Of a stretch of DNA of 64,000 nucleotides, positions 33,293 to 42,874 are shown piece after piece. The notes under the pieces were generated by a model that saw nothing but the letters and a program-made list of their open reading frames with translations, searched no databases and was not told the DNA's origin. The stretch comes from Deltaproteobacteria bacterium (GTDB lineage Bacteria > Desulfobacterota > Desulfuromonadia > Desulfuromonadales > JAAYDE01): positions 1-64,000 of the forward strand of contig JAFGRU010000014.1 of NCBI GenBank assembly GCA_016934985.1, given 5' to 3'. The position numbers and the translations under genes are program-made. Positions within the stretch are counted from its first letter, which is position 1; every line of letters begins with the position of its first letter.

Positions 33293-34273
33293 ATGAGCGA
33301 CAAGGTACATTACTCGGATCTGGGTCTCGAAAATACCAGGGCAATGTTTGCCAAGGCCGTTGATGGCGGCTACGCTATCCCTGCCTACAACTTCAACAAC
33401 CTGGAACAGCTTCAGGCCATCATCATGGCCTGCGCGGAAACCTCCTCGCCGGTTATCGTCCAGGTCAGCAAGGGTGCCCGCAATTACGCCAACAGCACCA
33501 TGTTGCGCTACATGGCCATGGGCGCCGTGAAAATGGTCAGGGAGATGGGCTCGCAGATACCCATCTGCCTCCACCTCGATCATGGCGACACCTTTGAACT
33601 GTGCAAGTCCTGCGTCGATTCCGGATTTTCTTCGGTAATGATCGACGGCTCCCACCTCCCCTACGATGAAAACGTCGCCCTGACCAGGCAGGTGGTCGAG
33701 TATGCCCATCAGCACGACGTCTGCGTCGAAGGGGAACTGGGCGTCCTGGCCGGCATCGAAGATGAAGTGCAGGCTGAAAAATCGACCTACACCCAACCTG
33801 AGGAAGTTGTCGACTTCGTCTCCAAAACCGGAGTCGACTCTCTGGCTATTTCCATCGGCACCAGCCACGGCGCCTACAAATTCAAGATCAAGCCCGGCGA
33901 ACCGCCCCCGACCCTGCGTTTCGACATCCTTAAACAAGTCGAAAAGGAACTTCCCGGCTTCCCCATCGTCCTTCACGGCGCATCAAGCGTCGTCCAGGAA
34001 TACGTCCAGCTCATTAACCGGTACGGCGGCAAAATGGAGGGGGCCATCGGCATCCCGGAAGACCAGTTGAGGAAAGCTGCGGCCAGCGCGGTGTGCAAAA
34101 TCAACATCGACTCCGACGGCCGCCTCGCCGTCACCGCCAAGATCAGGGAGTACCTGACCAATAACCCGAGCGAGTTCGACCCGCGCAAATACCTGGGAGA
34201 AGCCCGCAAGGAACTGATCAAGCTGGTCAAACACAAAAACGAGACCGTTCTCGGCAGTGCCGGAAAAGCCTGA
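33293..34273 (+). CDS. fba: Class II fructose-bisphosphate aldolase
   Basis: A 326-residue zinc aldolase of glycolysis/gluconeogenesis. The metal and substrate motifs are IPICLHLDHGD (Zn His), SSVMIDGSHLPYDENV, VEGELGVLAGIED, GTSHGAYK (Zn His), FPIVLHGASS (Zn His) and CKINIDSD. The length is normal. A terminator follows at 34291-34325. It precedes a second, more divergent class II aldolase, separated by short repeats. Confidence 0.93.
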   Translation: MSDKVHYSDLGLENTRAMFAKAVDGGYAIPAYNFNNLEQLQAIIMACAETSSPVIVQVSKGARNYANSTMLRYMAMGAVKMVREMGSQIPICLHLDHGDTFELCKSCVDSGFSSVMIDGSHLPYDENVALTRQVVEYAHQHDVCVEGELGVLAGIEDEVQAEKSTYTQPEEVVDFVSKTGVDSLAISIGTSHGAYKFKIKPGEPPPTLRFDILKQVEKELPGFPIVLHGASSVVQEYVQLINRYGGKMEGAIGIPEDQLRKAAASAVCKINIDSDGRLAVTAKIREYLTNNPSEFDPRKYLGEARKELIKLVKHKNETVLGSAGKA

Positions 34274-34290
34274 AAATATCACGAAGAGAT

Positions 34291-34325
34291 TAAATGGCCC
34301 GATCCATTTTTGGACGGGCCATTTA
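34291..34325 (+). terminator. fba terminator
   Basis: Stem TAAATGGCCCG / CGGGCCATTTA with a 13-nt loop, 18 bp after the stop. The T-run is interrupted. Confidence 0.7.
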
Positions 34326-34364
34326 AATGACTTTTATTTGGCGACTCGCAAGACACATTTTCCT

Positions 34365-34471
34365 AGAGTCAAACGGAGATTTAACCCCTCCGCCCGGATC
34401 CCCCAACTAACACCAAGAGTCAAACGGAGACTTGACCCCTCTGCACAAACGGAGACTTGACCCCTCTGCAG
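34365..34471. repeat. Three short direct repeats (CAAACGGAGACTTGACCCCT type)
   Basis: Copies begin at about 34365, 34416 and 34445, each 25-29 bp (GTCAAACGGAGA-TTGACCCCTC-GC). The second and third copies are nearly identical and adjacent; the first is diverged by a few bases and 50 bp away. Their origin is unknown; they could be relics of a transposon end. Confidence 0.6.
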
Positions 34472-34762
34472 ACCCCTCGACCCATTGTCTTAACGGTCAA
34501 TCGGATGGAACGGGAGGGCTGGTGCGGCACAAACCGGGCAAAAAAACGAAAAGCGATAAGTCACGCTTTCCGACGGGGGTTTTTGTTGACAAAGGGGTGT
34601 GTGTGCATTAGAAATTTATTAAAACAGCTACTCGGTGGGGTCGATTTAACTCCGTAACGCCACTGGAGTAGCGACTCCGCAAAAAGCGATTTCTTTTCAA
34701 CAACGTTTTCTAACTCCATAACGGAACCGATCCTTTTCACTAAACGGGCAAGGAGGTCAACT

Positions 34763-36049
34763 ATGGCAGCTGTTTCTCAGAAAGATTTCACCGAGGCTCT
34801 CTCTACGGGTCGTCCTCCCAATATCGTAAAACTTTTTCCCAATTCAAAAGCACTTATCGTCAGCGGCAAGGCCATCGACAGAGCTCTCATGGCAAAGGGA
34901 AAAGCGATGACCATAGCCGCCAACGGACGCAACCTGCTTGTCGTTCGCGGAGCCCTTGCCGCCGCCCAGCGCGCCAACGCCGCCATCATCCTTGAAATCG
35001 CCAAATCTGAGGGGGGCGCCGGGGCCTATTGCGCCGTAAACTTCTGGAACCTGGCAAGGATTGTTGATTCTCTCGCCAACGAAATGGGGATCACGGTACC
35101 GGTAGCAATCCATGGGGATCATTACGGAATCAAGGGCGACTCCGACGTGGAAAAAGCCAAGATAGAAATTCCATCCCTTTTCGATGCGGGTTTAACCTCC
35201 ATCGCCATCGATGCCTCCCACCTCCCGGACGAAAAGAACCTCCAGGCAAGCATCGACCTGGCGGGTTACGTTCCAGCGTGGGCGGGCCTGGAAACGGAGG
35301 TCGGGGAGATCAAGGGCAAGGAGGGGTTATCCACCGTGGAAGAAGCCCTTTACCTGATCCAGGGGCTTAATGCCCATGACATCTTCCCCGACTGGATTGC
35401 CCTCAACAACGGGACGACGCACGGCATCGAGGAGAGCGAAGCGGGGATCCAGGTGGAACTCACGGCCAGTATTCATCAGGCCCTGAAACCGTACGGGGTC
35501 TCGGGCGCCCAGCATGGAACTTCTGGAAACAGCAGCGAGAGGCTGCGCAGGATCACCGCCGAGACCGCCACGACCAAAGCCAACGTGGCTACGGCCCTGC
35601 AGATGATCTCATGGGGAGTCAAGGTCAACGATTACGGAAACGCGCAGCTGGATAAAAACGGGGAGTTTCAACGCGCCCCCAAAGCCGGCGTCACGGACGA
35701 TATGTGGGACCAGATGGTCAAGTACGCCCAGGAGAAAGGATGGAAAAAGGGAGACTACAAGAAATTGAACCTTCCTTTCGAGAACAAACTTCTGGGTCAG
35801 TCGCGGGATATCCGGGAGCGGATGGCAAAGTCCGTGGAAGATTTTGTGTATACCTTGCTGACCTCTGTCTTCAACGCAGCCGATACGGCGCCCCTGGCGG
35901 TGGAAGCCATCCTGGCGGCCGGCTCCTACGACCTTGGGGCGAAGGTCGGGAGGATAGAGGATCCAGCACAGTGGGATGCTGAAGGGATAAAGGCAAAAGC
36001 GGCGGCTCTGGATGCGGATAAAGGCCCGCAGGGGGATTTCGCGGACTAA
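34763..36049 (+). CDS. Long class II aldolase-family protein
   Basis: A 428-residue protein, about 100 longer than the neighbour. Aldolase motifs are VPVAIHGDHYG (HxDH-type), TSIAIDASHLPDEKN, GLETEVGEIKGKEG, NNGTTHGIE and SGAQHGTSGNSSE, followed by a C-terminal extension including ISWGVKVNDYGN. The metal His residues are retained. It is a distinct subfamily from FbaA; whether it uses fructose bisphosphate, tagatose bisphosphate or another aldol is not certain. It has an exceptionally strong ribosome site, so it is likely well expressed. Confidence 0.82.
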   Translation: MAAVSQKDFTEALSTGRPPNIVKLFPNSKALIVSGKAIDRALMAKGKAMTIAANGRNLLVVRGALAAAQRANAAIILEIAKSEGGAGAYCAVNFWNLARIVDSLANEMGITVPVAIHGDHYGIKGDSDVEKAKIEIPSLFDAGLTSIAIDASHLPDEKNLQASIDLAGYVPAWAGLETEVGEIKGKEGLSTVEEALYLIQGLNAHDIFPDWIALNNGTTHGIEESEAGIQVELTASIHQALKPYGVSGAQHGTSGNSSERLRRITAETATTKANVATALQMISWGVKVNDYGNAQLDKNGEFQRAPKAGVTDDMWDQMVKYAQEKGWKKGDYKKLNLPFENKLLGQSRDIRERMAKSVEDFVYTLLTSVFNAADTAPLAVEAILAAGSYDLGAKVGRIEDPAQWDAEGIKAKAAALDADKGPQGDFAD

Positions 36050-36102
36050 AAAACGGTCCAATATTCAATATTTCATGGCAATAAAACGAAGGATGCCCGG
36101 TC

Positions 36103-37272
36103 TTGAAAAAAAATATTAAAAATTGGTCTGCATTACATTTTCTGGCATCTTTGGGCTCAGGGGGGATGGTGGTTACTTTTTTTATGTACCTGCTGTTTTG
36201 GGTGCCTCATCCCGGCAGGCCTATTCCGGTCTTTACTGACTGGTTTTCTCATATACAAACAGCCGGTACAAGCAGGCAGGGTATGATTCTGCTCGGGCTT
36301 GCCGGCATTTTAGCATTCGGCTGGCTTCATTTCAGATGGCTGATTTTAAATTTCAGTCAATACCGTAGTTTTAAAAAAAACGGAGGCATTGAGAAAATCA
36401 CCGGTACCAACGCCCACACGCAACTCATGGCGATACCCTTGACTTATGCTATGAGCATTAACGTGTGTTTTATAATTTCAGCCATTTTTATCCCCCATTT
36501 ATGGGGAATCGTTGAATGGCTTTTTCCCTTTTCCATACTTCTTTTTTTAATAGTTGGTATATGGGCCAGTCGGATTTTCCTAGCTTTTTTCAGCCATGTC
36601 CTGCAACACGGAAGCTTTGATCATACGGCCAACAACTCACTCAGCCAACTTCTGCCCAGTTTTGCCTTTGCCATGATCGGTGTTGGTCTCGCCGCCCCAG
36701 CTGCAATGAGTCACAATAATATCGTAATCGGCATCAGCTACCTGTTATCGATTTTCTTTACCACAGGTGCTTTGTTCCTGGGCATGATCAAATTGGTTAT
36801 CGGTATGAATGACATGTTCAAACATGGTGTCTCTCGAGCCTCATTACCAACACTTTGGGTGGTTATCCCCATATTGACTACAGCAGGTATTGCAATGATG
36901 CGGTTAAGTCATGGTCTTCATACGTTGGAACTCGGCCATGGAGCATCAAACTTTATTCTACTGGCCATTATTTTTTCTATTCAGATAGTATTTTTTCTTT
37001 TGGGTTGGGCTGTCATGAAACGAATGAATTATTTCCATACACTTCTCAATCACGAGGAAAATTCACCGGTTACGCTGGCTCTTATCTGCCCCGGAGTTGC
37101 TTTTGTTGTCATGGGCCATTTTGTGGTTAACAAGGTGATAGTGGCAAGCGGCATTATCAGTAAATTTGGGGCGGTTTACATTGGGCTTTCTTTTTTATTG
37201 ATAGTTCTGCAATTCATTACGGGGTGGTTATTAGTAAGGCTTGCAGGCGAACAGTTCAAATATTCAGAGTAG
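36103..37272 (+). CDS. Polytopic membrane protein, SLAC1/TDT-like
   Basis: A 389-residue protein with about ten membrane helices and short loops. Start [25 protein letters not shown]; a conserved-looking THTQLM-like segment and a late [13 protein letters not shown] motif are visible. The shape fits the SLAC1/TDT transporter superfamily. From memory it may be the family called TsoY, some members of which carry selenocysteine in the CPG motif; here it is Cys. The start is TTG at 36103 after AAGGATG. It overlaps zupT by 32 nt, so the two are co-expressed. Confidence 0.6.
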   Translation: MKKNIKNWSALHFLASLGSGGMVVTFFMYLLFWVPHPGRPIPVFTDWFSHIQTAGTSRQGMILLGLAGILAFGWLHFRWLILNFSQYRSFKKNGGIEKITGTNAHTQLMAIPLTYAMSINVCFIISAIFIPHLWGIVEWLFPFSILLFLIVGIWASRIFLAFFSHVLQHGSFDHTANNSLSQLLPSFAFAMIGVGLAAPAAMSHNNIVIGISYLLSIFFTTGALFLGMIKLVIGMNDMFKHGVSRASLPTLWVVIPILTTAGIAMMRLSHGLHTLELGHGASNFILLAIIFSIQIVFFLLGWAVMKRMNYFHTLLNHEENSPVTLALICPGVAFVVMGHFVVNKVIVASGIISKFGAVYIGLSFLLIVLQFITGWLLVRLAGEQFKYSE

Positions 37273-38080
37273 AAAAAATTGGGCCATTATTCTGGCAGGT
37301 CTTGCCACCGGCATAGGCAGCGCCCTGGCCTTTTTTATGAAGACCACCAATACAAGGTTCTTGTCATTGGCCCTTGGTTTTTCAGCAGGAGTTATGATCT
37401 ATGTATCCTTTGTCGAGATTTTTTTTAAAGCCAAGGAGGAGTTAATCACGGTCTTGGGTGAGGGGCCGGGTACATGGGCGACGGTCGGGGCATTTTTCGG
37501 TGGGATCGCACTTATTGCTTTTATAGATTTACTTGTTCCAAACTATGAGAACCCCCACGAACTTCATTCCATTGAAGAGATGGAGCAGGGAATCGAAAAA
37601 CTTCCTCAGAACCAGTCGCACGATTTTGCCAAACTTCACCGTATGGGGCTTTTTACTGCTTTGGCCATCGGCATTCACAATTTTCCTGAGGGGCTGGCGA
37701 CATTTACCGCAGGCCTGACCGACCCTCAACTTGGAGTGGCCATTGCTGTAGCTATCGCCATCCATAATATTCCCGAGGGAATCGCCGTCTCTGTCCCCAT
37801 TTATTATGCCACCGGCAGTCGGCGAAAGGCTTTCAGGCTTTCTTTTCTTTCAGGCCTTTCCGAACCAGTCGGAGCTCTGGTGGGATACCTTATCCTTCTG
37901 CCATTTTTCTCGCCGGCAGTTTTCGGAATACTCTTTGCCGGCGTAGCCGGAATTATGGTTTACATTTCATTGGATGAGTTATTACCGGCGGCGCAGGAAT
38001 ATGGTGAACATCATTTTTCTATTGTCGAACTTATCGGTGGCATGGCTGTCATGGCTTTGAGTCTTCTCATGTTCATCTGA
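37241..38080 (+). CDS. zupT: ZIP-family divalent metal transporter (ZupT)
   Basis: A 279-residue protein with eight membrane helices. The metal-binding signatures [10 protein letters not shown] and HNIPEGIAV lie in helices 4 and 5, the pair that defines ZupT-type ZIP importers of zinc and other divalent cations. The start is a TTG inside the end of the upstream gene; the start is uncertain since no in-frame ATG is near and the family normally begins a few residues before [12 protein letters not shown] terminator-like hairpin follows at 38180-38217. Confidence 0.88.
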   Translation: MQANSSNIQSRKNWAIILAGLATGIGSALAFFMKTTNTRFLSLALGFSAGVMIYVSFVEIFFKAKEELITVLGEGPGTWATVGAFFGGIALIAFIDLLVPNYENPHELHSIEEMEQGIEKLPQNQSHDFAKLHRMGLFTALAIGIHNFPEGLATFTAGLTDPQLGVAIAVAIAIHNIPEGIAVSVPIYYATGSRRKAFRLSFLSGLSEPVGALVGYLILLPFFSPAVFGILFAGVAGIMVYISLDELLPAAQEYGEHHFSIVELIGGMAVMALSLLMFI

Positions 38081-38499
38081 AAAAATGTTTTGGGGCTGGA
38101 AGGAAGAAAAAACCAAAGCTTTGGCTAAAGAAGGACGATTGGAATAAAATTGAATCCAAAAATTGCCCCCAAAAAGAATAAAAATGGTTTGTCCCAAAAT
38201 TAATCGGGCCATTTTTTCTTTCGGTAGAATTTTTGGTACACATTAGCAATTTGCCAACCCCCTTTTTGTTTTTGTTTGCGGTGACTTGATAATGGAGCCC
38301 TGCTTATTTTCCTTTTGGAACCAACGTTTTTTGGCGCTTTCCCTGCCCAAAAATCAAAAAAAGTTTCCAGATAACCTGCCGAAGTTGCAACTTTTACCAC
38401 CTGTGATAGCGTTCCTTAAAGATATTCTGAACAAGGTATGCAAACAAATATTTTCACCTGCAATTTTTACAGGCTAAAAAACCTGAAAGGAGGAAAGGA
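38081..38499. other. Intergenic region between zupT and the selenoprotein gene
   Basis: About 420 bp with no gene. It holds a terminator-like hairpin (38180-38217) and, further on, the unresolved promoter of the peroxiredoxin gene. Confidence 0.45.
38180..38217 (+). terminator. zupT terminator
   Basis: AAAAATGG...CCC / GGG..CCATTTTTT stem with a 10-nt loop, ending in a T-run, 100 bp past the stop. Confidence 0.6.
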
Positions 38500-39219
38500 A
38501 TGGCGGAAAAACCCAAAGCTGGTTGCGCCCGGCCAACCGGGGGGCCGGTCGGCCAGAAAAAACCAGCACAAGCAGATGACAAAACTCAACCACAAGAGGA
38601 GGTAAAGAAAATGATCCAAGTTGGAAAGCCTGCGCCCGATTTTTCCGCTCCTGCTTATCACAAAGGTGATTTTACCTCTGTGCAACTATCGAAATTTCTT
38701 GGCAAATGGGTGGTGCTGTGTTTTTACCCGGGTGACTTCACCTTCGTTTGAGCAACCGAAATAGCGGCGGTCGCCGCTAACTGCGATAAGTTTCGGGAAC
38801 TCGATGTTGAGATATTGTCGATGAGTGTTGACAGTGTTTTTGTTCACAAAATGTGGAACGACAACGAACTGGTAAAAATGGTTAATGGGGGCGTGCCTTT
38901 TCCCATGCTTTCAGACGGCGGTGGGAAGGTCGGAGCCGCCTTTGGAGTATACGATGAAGACGCTGGAGTTGAAAACCGCGGCCGGTTTATTATCGACCCG
39001 GACGGGGTTATCCAGGCCTACGAGGTGCTAACTCCACCCGTGGGCAGGCATGTTGCCGAGACCCTGCGGCAGATCCAAGCCTTCCAACTGGTAAGGGCCA
39101 CAGGAGGAGCCGAGGCTACTCCTTCGGGCTGGAAACCCGGGAAAATTACTCTCAAACCCGGCCCTGATCTTGTGGGCAAAGTATGGCAGGTATGGAAAAC
39201 AGACATGGAATCTGATTAG
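38500..39219 (+). CDS. Selenocysteine-containing peroxiredoxin (PrxU-like), with in-frame TGA
   Basis: A 239-codon gene interrupted by TGA at 38749-38751 that must encode Sec84. Upstream reads FYPGDFTFV and downstream [20 protein letters not shown] then [14 protein letters not shown], so the frame continues perfectly and the TGA replaces the peroxidatic Cys of the TFVCPTE motif. A SECIS-like hairpin follows at once. The enzyme reduces peroxides. The usual resolving Cys in the C-terminal VCPANW motif is absent (ATPSGW), so it acts as a 1-Sec type. A Lys/Pro-rich N-terminal extension of 37 residues precedes a second possible start (ATG 38611) that has its own strong ribosome site (GAGGAGG). Confidence 0.92.
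38762..38779 (+). promoter_or_regulatory. Bacterial SECIS element
   Basis: Immediately 3' of the TGA is a 7-bp perfect stem TAGCGGC-GGTC-GCCGCTA. Its apical loop GGTC begins 20 nt after the T of the UGA codon, and the loop contains the GU expected by SelB. Position and form match bacterial SECIS hairpins. Confidence 0.78.
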
Positions 39220-39331
39220 CCCAAAAGGCCAATAGCCGGAAAATTTTGGTTTCTATTCGGATGTCAATCATGCTCTCTTAAATAGCCGTTCGGGGGCGTT
39301 TTCCAGGCCGTCACTGCACTTATCAAACGAA

Positions 39332-39367
39332 AAAAGGGATGGAAGCTTGCTTCCGTCCCTTTTTTTC
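39332..39367 (+). terminator. Peroxiredoxin gene terminator
   Basis: Stem AAAAGGGATGGAAG / CTTCCGTCCCTTTT (one mismatch) with a long T-run, about 110 bp past the stop. Confidence 0.75.
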
Positions 39368-39442
39368 TCCTGGCCCTGATACCCTATAAACGCTCCAGCA
39401 CACCTTTCGCATCCGCAACCACGCGGGATGCACTATTGCGTT

Positions 39443-39658
39443 CTATTGATGATCCACCCCTATCATAATGTTGGAGGCCTTGATCACAGCATAAGCATCC
39501 TTCCCCTCCTTGAGACCCAAATCCTTCACCGCTTCTTTTGTGATAATGGAAGTGAGGCAGTATCCCCCGGGAAGTTCAAGAATGATTTCCGAATTGACTG
39601 CTCCTTCGATGACTTTTTTCACTTTCCCCTTGAGGCAATTGCGCGCGCTCAGTTTCAT
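39443..39658 (-). CDS. Molbindin (Mop/TOBE domain protein)
   Basis: A 71-residue single Mop domain: MKLSARNCLKGKVKKVIEGAVNSEIILEL followed by SIITKEAVKDLGLKEG and YAVIKASNIMIGV. These bind molybdate or tungstate as hexamers and buffer the oxyanion for cofactor synthesis. It has a strong ribosome site (AAAGGAGGAACACT). Its presence fits the bis-PGD enzyme at 2642-4894, though the two are far apart. Confidence 0.92.
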   Translation of the reverse strand: MKLSARNCLKGKVKKVIEGAVNSEIILELPGGYCLTSIITKEAVKDLGLKEGKDAYAVIKASNIMIGVDHQ

Positions 39659-40405
39659 AGTGTTCCTCCTTTTGTTTTGCCCTGAATTTCCATTTAACTA
39701 ATTTTAACAAGGGAAAGGCATACTGCAAAAACCTTTTTCCCCGGCAGAAAAAATCAACAGGAGGTAGATTCAATACGCTGAATTCATTTTTCTTGAGTTT
39801 TTCCCGACACAGAACCCCCTCGCCTTTTCTCAAGCAAAAGTCGTTATCCGCTCAGAAACCAGTTTCAACAGCAGGTTCTTCTACCTCGCTGCCTGTCAAT
39901 GGCTTTCGCTCTGAATACAGGGTTATCGGCCTGGCCATAATTTGATCATATCAAATTTGTACATTTACAATTTTGATGAATTTTCATTGTCTTTTCCCGG
40001 AATCCAGTCCATTTTTTAAAAGCCTGAGCAACAATTTTTCCTTCGGCGCTTATGGCAGAAATTGACGGCAAAGAAGAGAACCATGCTTCTCATTCTTTAA
40101 GCCCTACAATTCCTCAACATAAGTATTGGAGGTGCTATCTGGCTGTAATCAAATGTTTTTTTAAAACAAAGCTATCGATTTTTTATATTTTTTATCGATA
40201 TTATTTGATATTTCGAGATATTTATTCTGATCATTTTAAAAGTGGGCCAATGCAGGTGGGGCGGGAAAATATAGCCGGGGGAAAAGAACACAAAAGGATT
40301 TAACAGTTTTTCCTTTTCCTGAGCAAACAACCTCCCGTAAAGGGCATGGATTTTTTCCGACCAAAGGCTTAGATTTAAAGATAAGAGTTTAACCTTTCCG
40401 TTTTG
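39659..40405. other. Long AT-rich intergenic region
   Basis: About 750 bp with no supported gene. The stretch near 40140-40240 is strongly AT-rich with TTTTTATCGATATT and TTTCGAGATATTTATT words. The only ORF of note (40052-40303, +) has no recognisable content. Confidence 0.45.
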
Positions 40406-41323
40406 ATGTGCCCAATCCTTTACTGCCTGAAAAACAGCGTGCCGAAGATGCGATACGAAGGTCCAATTTACAGGCCCCCCAGCGAAGCGGACTCCCTTTT
40501 GATACAGGCCACCGTCGGCTGTCCCAACAATTGCTGTACCTTCTGCATGGTCTATAAAGATGGAATCAAGTATAAGGTTCGAGCGGTAGAGGATATCAAG
40601 GAAGACATGCGGGAAGCGGCAGAAAGACAGGGCGAGTACGTACGAACGCTCTTCTTTCCTGCAGGCAATACCATCGCCATGAAGACTGAAGAGTTATGTG
40701 AAATTTGCCGGTATGCCAAAGACCTTTTTCCCCATCTCGAACGTATAACCGTCTACGGGTCTTCCCAATATATCGCCCCCAAAGGGCCAGAGGGCATGAA
40801 AAAGCTTGCAGAAGCGGGCCTCTCCCGGATTCATGTTGGCCTCGAATCAGGCGACGACGAGGTCTTGAGACTCATTCAAAAAGGAACCGACAGTCAAAAA
40901 CAAATTGCGGCCGGTAAATACGTCATGGAGGCCGGGATTGAACTGAGCCTTTATGTCATTCTCGGTATCGGCGGAAAAGAAAGGACCCACCAGCATGCGG
41001 TGGAAACCACCAGTGTCCTCAATCAGATTTCCCCGGATTTCATCCGCTTGAGAACGTTTGTTCCCAAGATCAATACGCCTCTCTTAAAAGAGGTATTGGA
41101 TGGGACTTTCGAAATGCTGTGTCCCCACGACGTTCTCCGGGAAACGGCCGAAATCATCAAACGTTTGAACCTAAACTCCTATCTGACCAGCGACCACTAT
41201 ACCAATTACATCAATATCGAAGGTCAATTGCCGGCCGCCAAAGAACCAATGCTGCAGAGCATCAAAGCCGCCCTCCAGAAAAGCGAAGACCAGTTCCGGC
41301 CGTTCTTCGTCGGCGACCAATAA
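40406..41323 (+). CDS. Radical SAM protein of unknown specificity
   Basis: About 305 residues. The cluster motif is GCPNNCCTFCMVYK (C-x4-C-x2-C spacing, followed by an aromatic). LFFPAGNTIAMK and RIHVGLESGDDEVL with GTDSQKQIAAGKYVMEAG are typical of the Elp3/MiaB-like barrel. There is no B12, SPASM or TRAM domain. The function is unknown. The start is uncertain: ATG 40406, or ATG 40448 which would begin MRYEGPIYRPP. It has a strong terminator and no close neighbours. Confidence 0.8.
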   Translation: MCPILYCLKNSVPKMRYEGPIYRPPSEADSLLIQATVGCPNNCCTFCMVYKDGIKYKVRAVEDIKEDMREAAERQGEYVRTLFFPAGNTIAMKTEELCEICRYAKDLFPHLERITVYGSSQYIAPKGPEGMKKLAEAGLSRIHVGLESGDDEVLRLIQKGTDSQKQIAAGKYVMEAGIELSLYVILGIGGKERTHQHAVETTSVLNQISPDFIRLRTFVPKINTPLLKEVLDGTFEMLCPHDVLRETAEIIKRLNLNSYLTSDHYTNYINIEGQLPAAKEPMLQSIKAALQKSEDQFRPFFVGDQ

Positions 41324-41396
41324 ATATGTATTAAATTTCGCCAGTTTTTTGCCCGAAGTGACAATCAGCGAGGGGTTAAAAGAATTTTAAAGAAGG

Positions 41397-41432
41397 AAAA
41401 GGATATCCCGCTTGCTGGGGATATCCTTTTCT
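41397..41432. terminator. Terminator between the radical SAM gene and the flavoprotein gene
   Basis: A 13-bp stem AAAAGGATATCCC / GGGATATCCTTTT with an 8-nt loop. It can act for both convergent genes. Confidence 0.82.
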
Positions 41433-41524
41433 CTTTCTCTCTTATGGTGAGAAAGGCTCCTACCAGGTGCCTCGAGTACAGCTTCGAGGCAAAAGGCGAA
41501 GCAGGGCCGTTTCTTAAAGTCCTT

Positions 41525-42874
41525 TTAATTTCTTAACGTTTTTGCAACAATTTCTGCCGCTTTAACAAGAGGGAATCCTGCAGGAGAAGCTGTCAATAAG
41601 GGTTGTGTTCCGATTTGAGTCATAATTAAATCATGGACTGTCATGTGGTTTTGAATGGCAACACCGATGGTATTAGTTAATTGGCCGGCACATTTGCCTC
41701 CGAGTACTTCACCGCCAAGGATAACACCTGATTGTTTACATACAATAAGCTTGACTGTTTCTTTGTGGGCGTCTTCTAACTTCCCCGGATGGCGGTTGAC
41801 GCCTGTAAAAGAACCAGCAACAATTTTGAAACCTTCCTTAATTGCTGCTTTCTCTATTAGACCTGCTACGCCATATGCTGTTTCCCCAATACATGTTGAG
41901 TAAATACCAACGGTTCCTTTAAAAACACTGAAAGTATTAAGTTCATATAAATTCAATGCTGCTATACGGGCTTCCGTACAAGCAGTTGATGCAAGCATAA
42001 TCCCACTCAGTTTACCAGTTGCAAAGTCAACTTTTTCTGCGCAGTCACCAGCTGCGAAAACATCTTCAATAGATGTACGACGATATTGATCCGCTTTTAT
42101 AAATCCATATTCATTAAGGGCTAATCCCATATCTTCGGCTAAAGATGTATTTGGTTTATAACCCAATGACAATATAACGGCATCAGCTTCTATAGAACTC
42201 CCGTCATTAAAAGTAACACCTTCTACTTTGCCATTTCCAGTAATCGATTTAATTCCACAATTAGTTTTAACATTTACTTTCCGATTAACTAATTTTTCTT
42301 GAGCATCCAAACAAAATTCATCGTCAAATGTTGCACCTAGAACAGTAGGTAAAATCTCTACCAATGTTATTTCTTTTCCAATTTTATTTAATTCATCGGA
42401 TACTTCTACGCCAATAAAACCTGCGCCAACAACAACAATCTTTTTTAGTCCGGCAAGTTTTTCTTGTATATGATCAAGGTATATTTTATCTTTAGGAATT
42501 GTATAAACGTTTTCTAACTCTGTTCCGTCTAGCCAACTTGGAATTGTCGGCGTTGAACCTGTTCCCACAATTAACTTTTCATAAACAAGTGTTTCCCCTG
42601 ATTTGGTCTGACATGATTTTGCTTTTGCATCTACTTTCACAACTTCATCAACAAGAATATCTACACCCAATTTAATTAACCCATCATCCGGCAAGATATT
42701 ATTGTCGCTAGACCCTGTCGTTCCATAAATATATGGAATACCACAGGGAATCATAACCTTTCCTTCTTTTCTAACAACGGTTACTTTTTTGTCCGGATAG
42801 TTTGACTTGGCTGTCATTGCTGCTACCAGTCCAGTTGCACTACCACCGATTACCAATACATCTGTCTTTTTCAT
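41525..42874 (-). CDS. FAD-dependent pyridine-nucleotide disulfide oxidoreductase (CoA-disulfide reductase / NADH oxidase type)
   Basis: About 449 residues. FAD motif VLVIGGSATGLVAA, active Cys44 in MIPCGIPY, NAD motif VVVGAGFIGVEVS, second FAD motif VFAAGDCAE, and the C-terminal dimerisation domain with THDLIMTQIGTQPLL-like sequence. The single Cys and length fit CoA-disulfide reductase, polysulfide reductase (Npsr) or NADH oxidase; which one cannot be told. It uses AT-rich codons (many AAA, ATT, GTT, TTA) unlike its GC-rich neighbours, a sign of transfer, perhaps from Firmicutes. The start ATG 42874 follows TTGGAGG. Confidence 0.86.
   Translation of the reverse strand: MKKTDVLVIGGSATGLVAAMTAKSNYPDKKVTVVRKEGKVMIPCGIPYIYGTTGSSDNNILPDDGLIKLGVDILVDEVVKVDAKAKSCQTKSGETLVYEKLIVGTGSTPTIPSWLDGTELENVYTIPKDKIYLDHIQEKLAGLKKIVVVGAGFIGVEVSDELNKIGKEITLVEILPTVLGATFDDEFCLDAQEKLVNRKVNVKTNCGIKSITGNGKVEGVTFNDGSSIEADAVILSLGYKPNTSLAEDMGLALNEYGFIKADQYRRTSIEDVFAAGDCAEKVDFATGKLSGIMLASTACTEARIAALNLYELNTFSVFKGTVGIYSTCIGETAYGVAGLIEKAAIKEGFKIVAGSFTGVNRHPGKLEDAHKETVKLIVCKQSGVILGGEVLGGKCAGQLTNTIGVAIQNHMTVHDLIMTQIGTQPLLTASPAGFPLVKAAEIVAKTLRN

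Larger units (their letters stand above)
34274..34762. other. Intergenic region with terminator and direct repeats between two aldolase genes
   Basis: About 490 bp. It holds the fba terminator, three copies of a CAAACGGAGACTTGACCCCT-type repeat, and an upstream region for the second aldolase ending in a very strong ribosome site (AAGGAGGTC). The ORF at 34457-34657 has no recognisable content. Confidence 0.5.

Noticed and set aside
38751-38815. A frameshift or nonsense mutation (pseudogene) in the peroxiredoxin
   Set aside because: The same frame continues with family-conserved residues, the TGA is at the catalytic position and a SECIS hairpin follows; selenocysteine explains it better.
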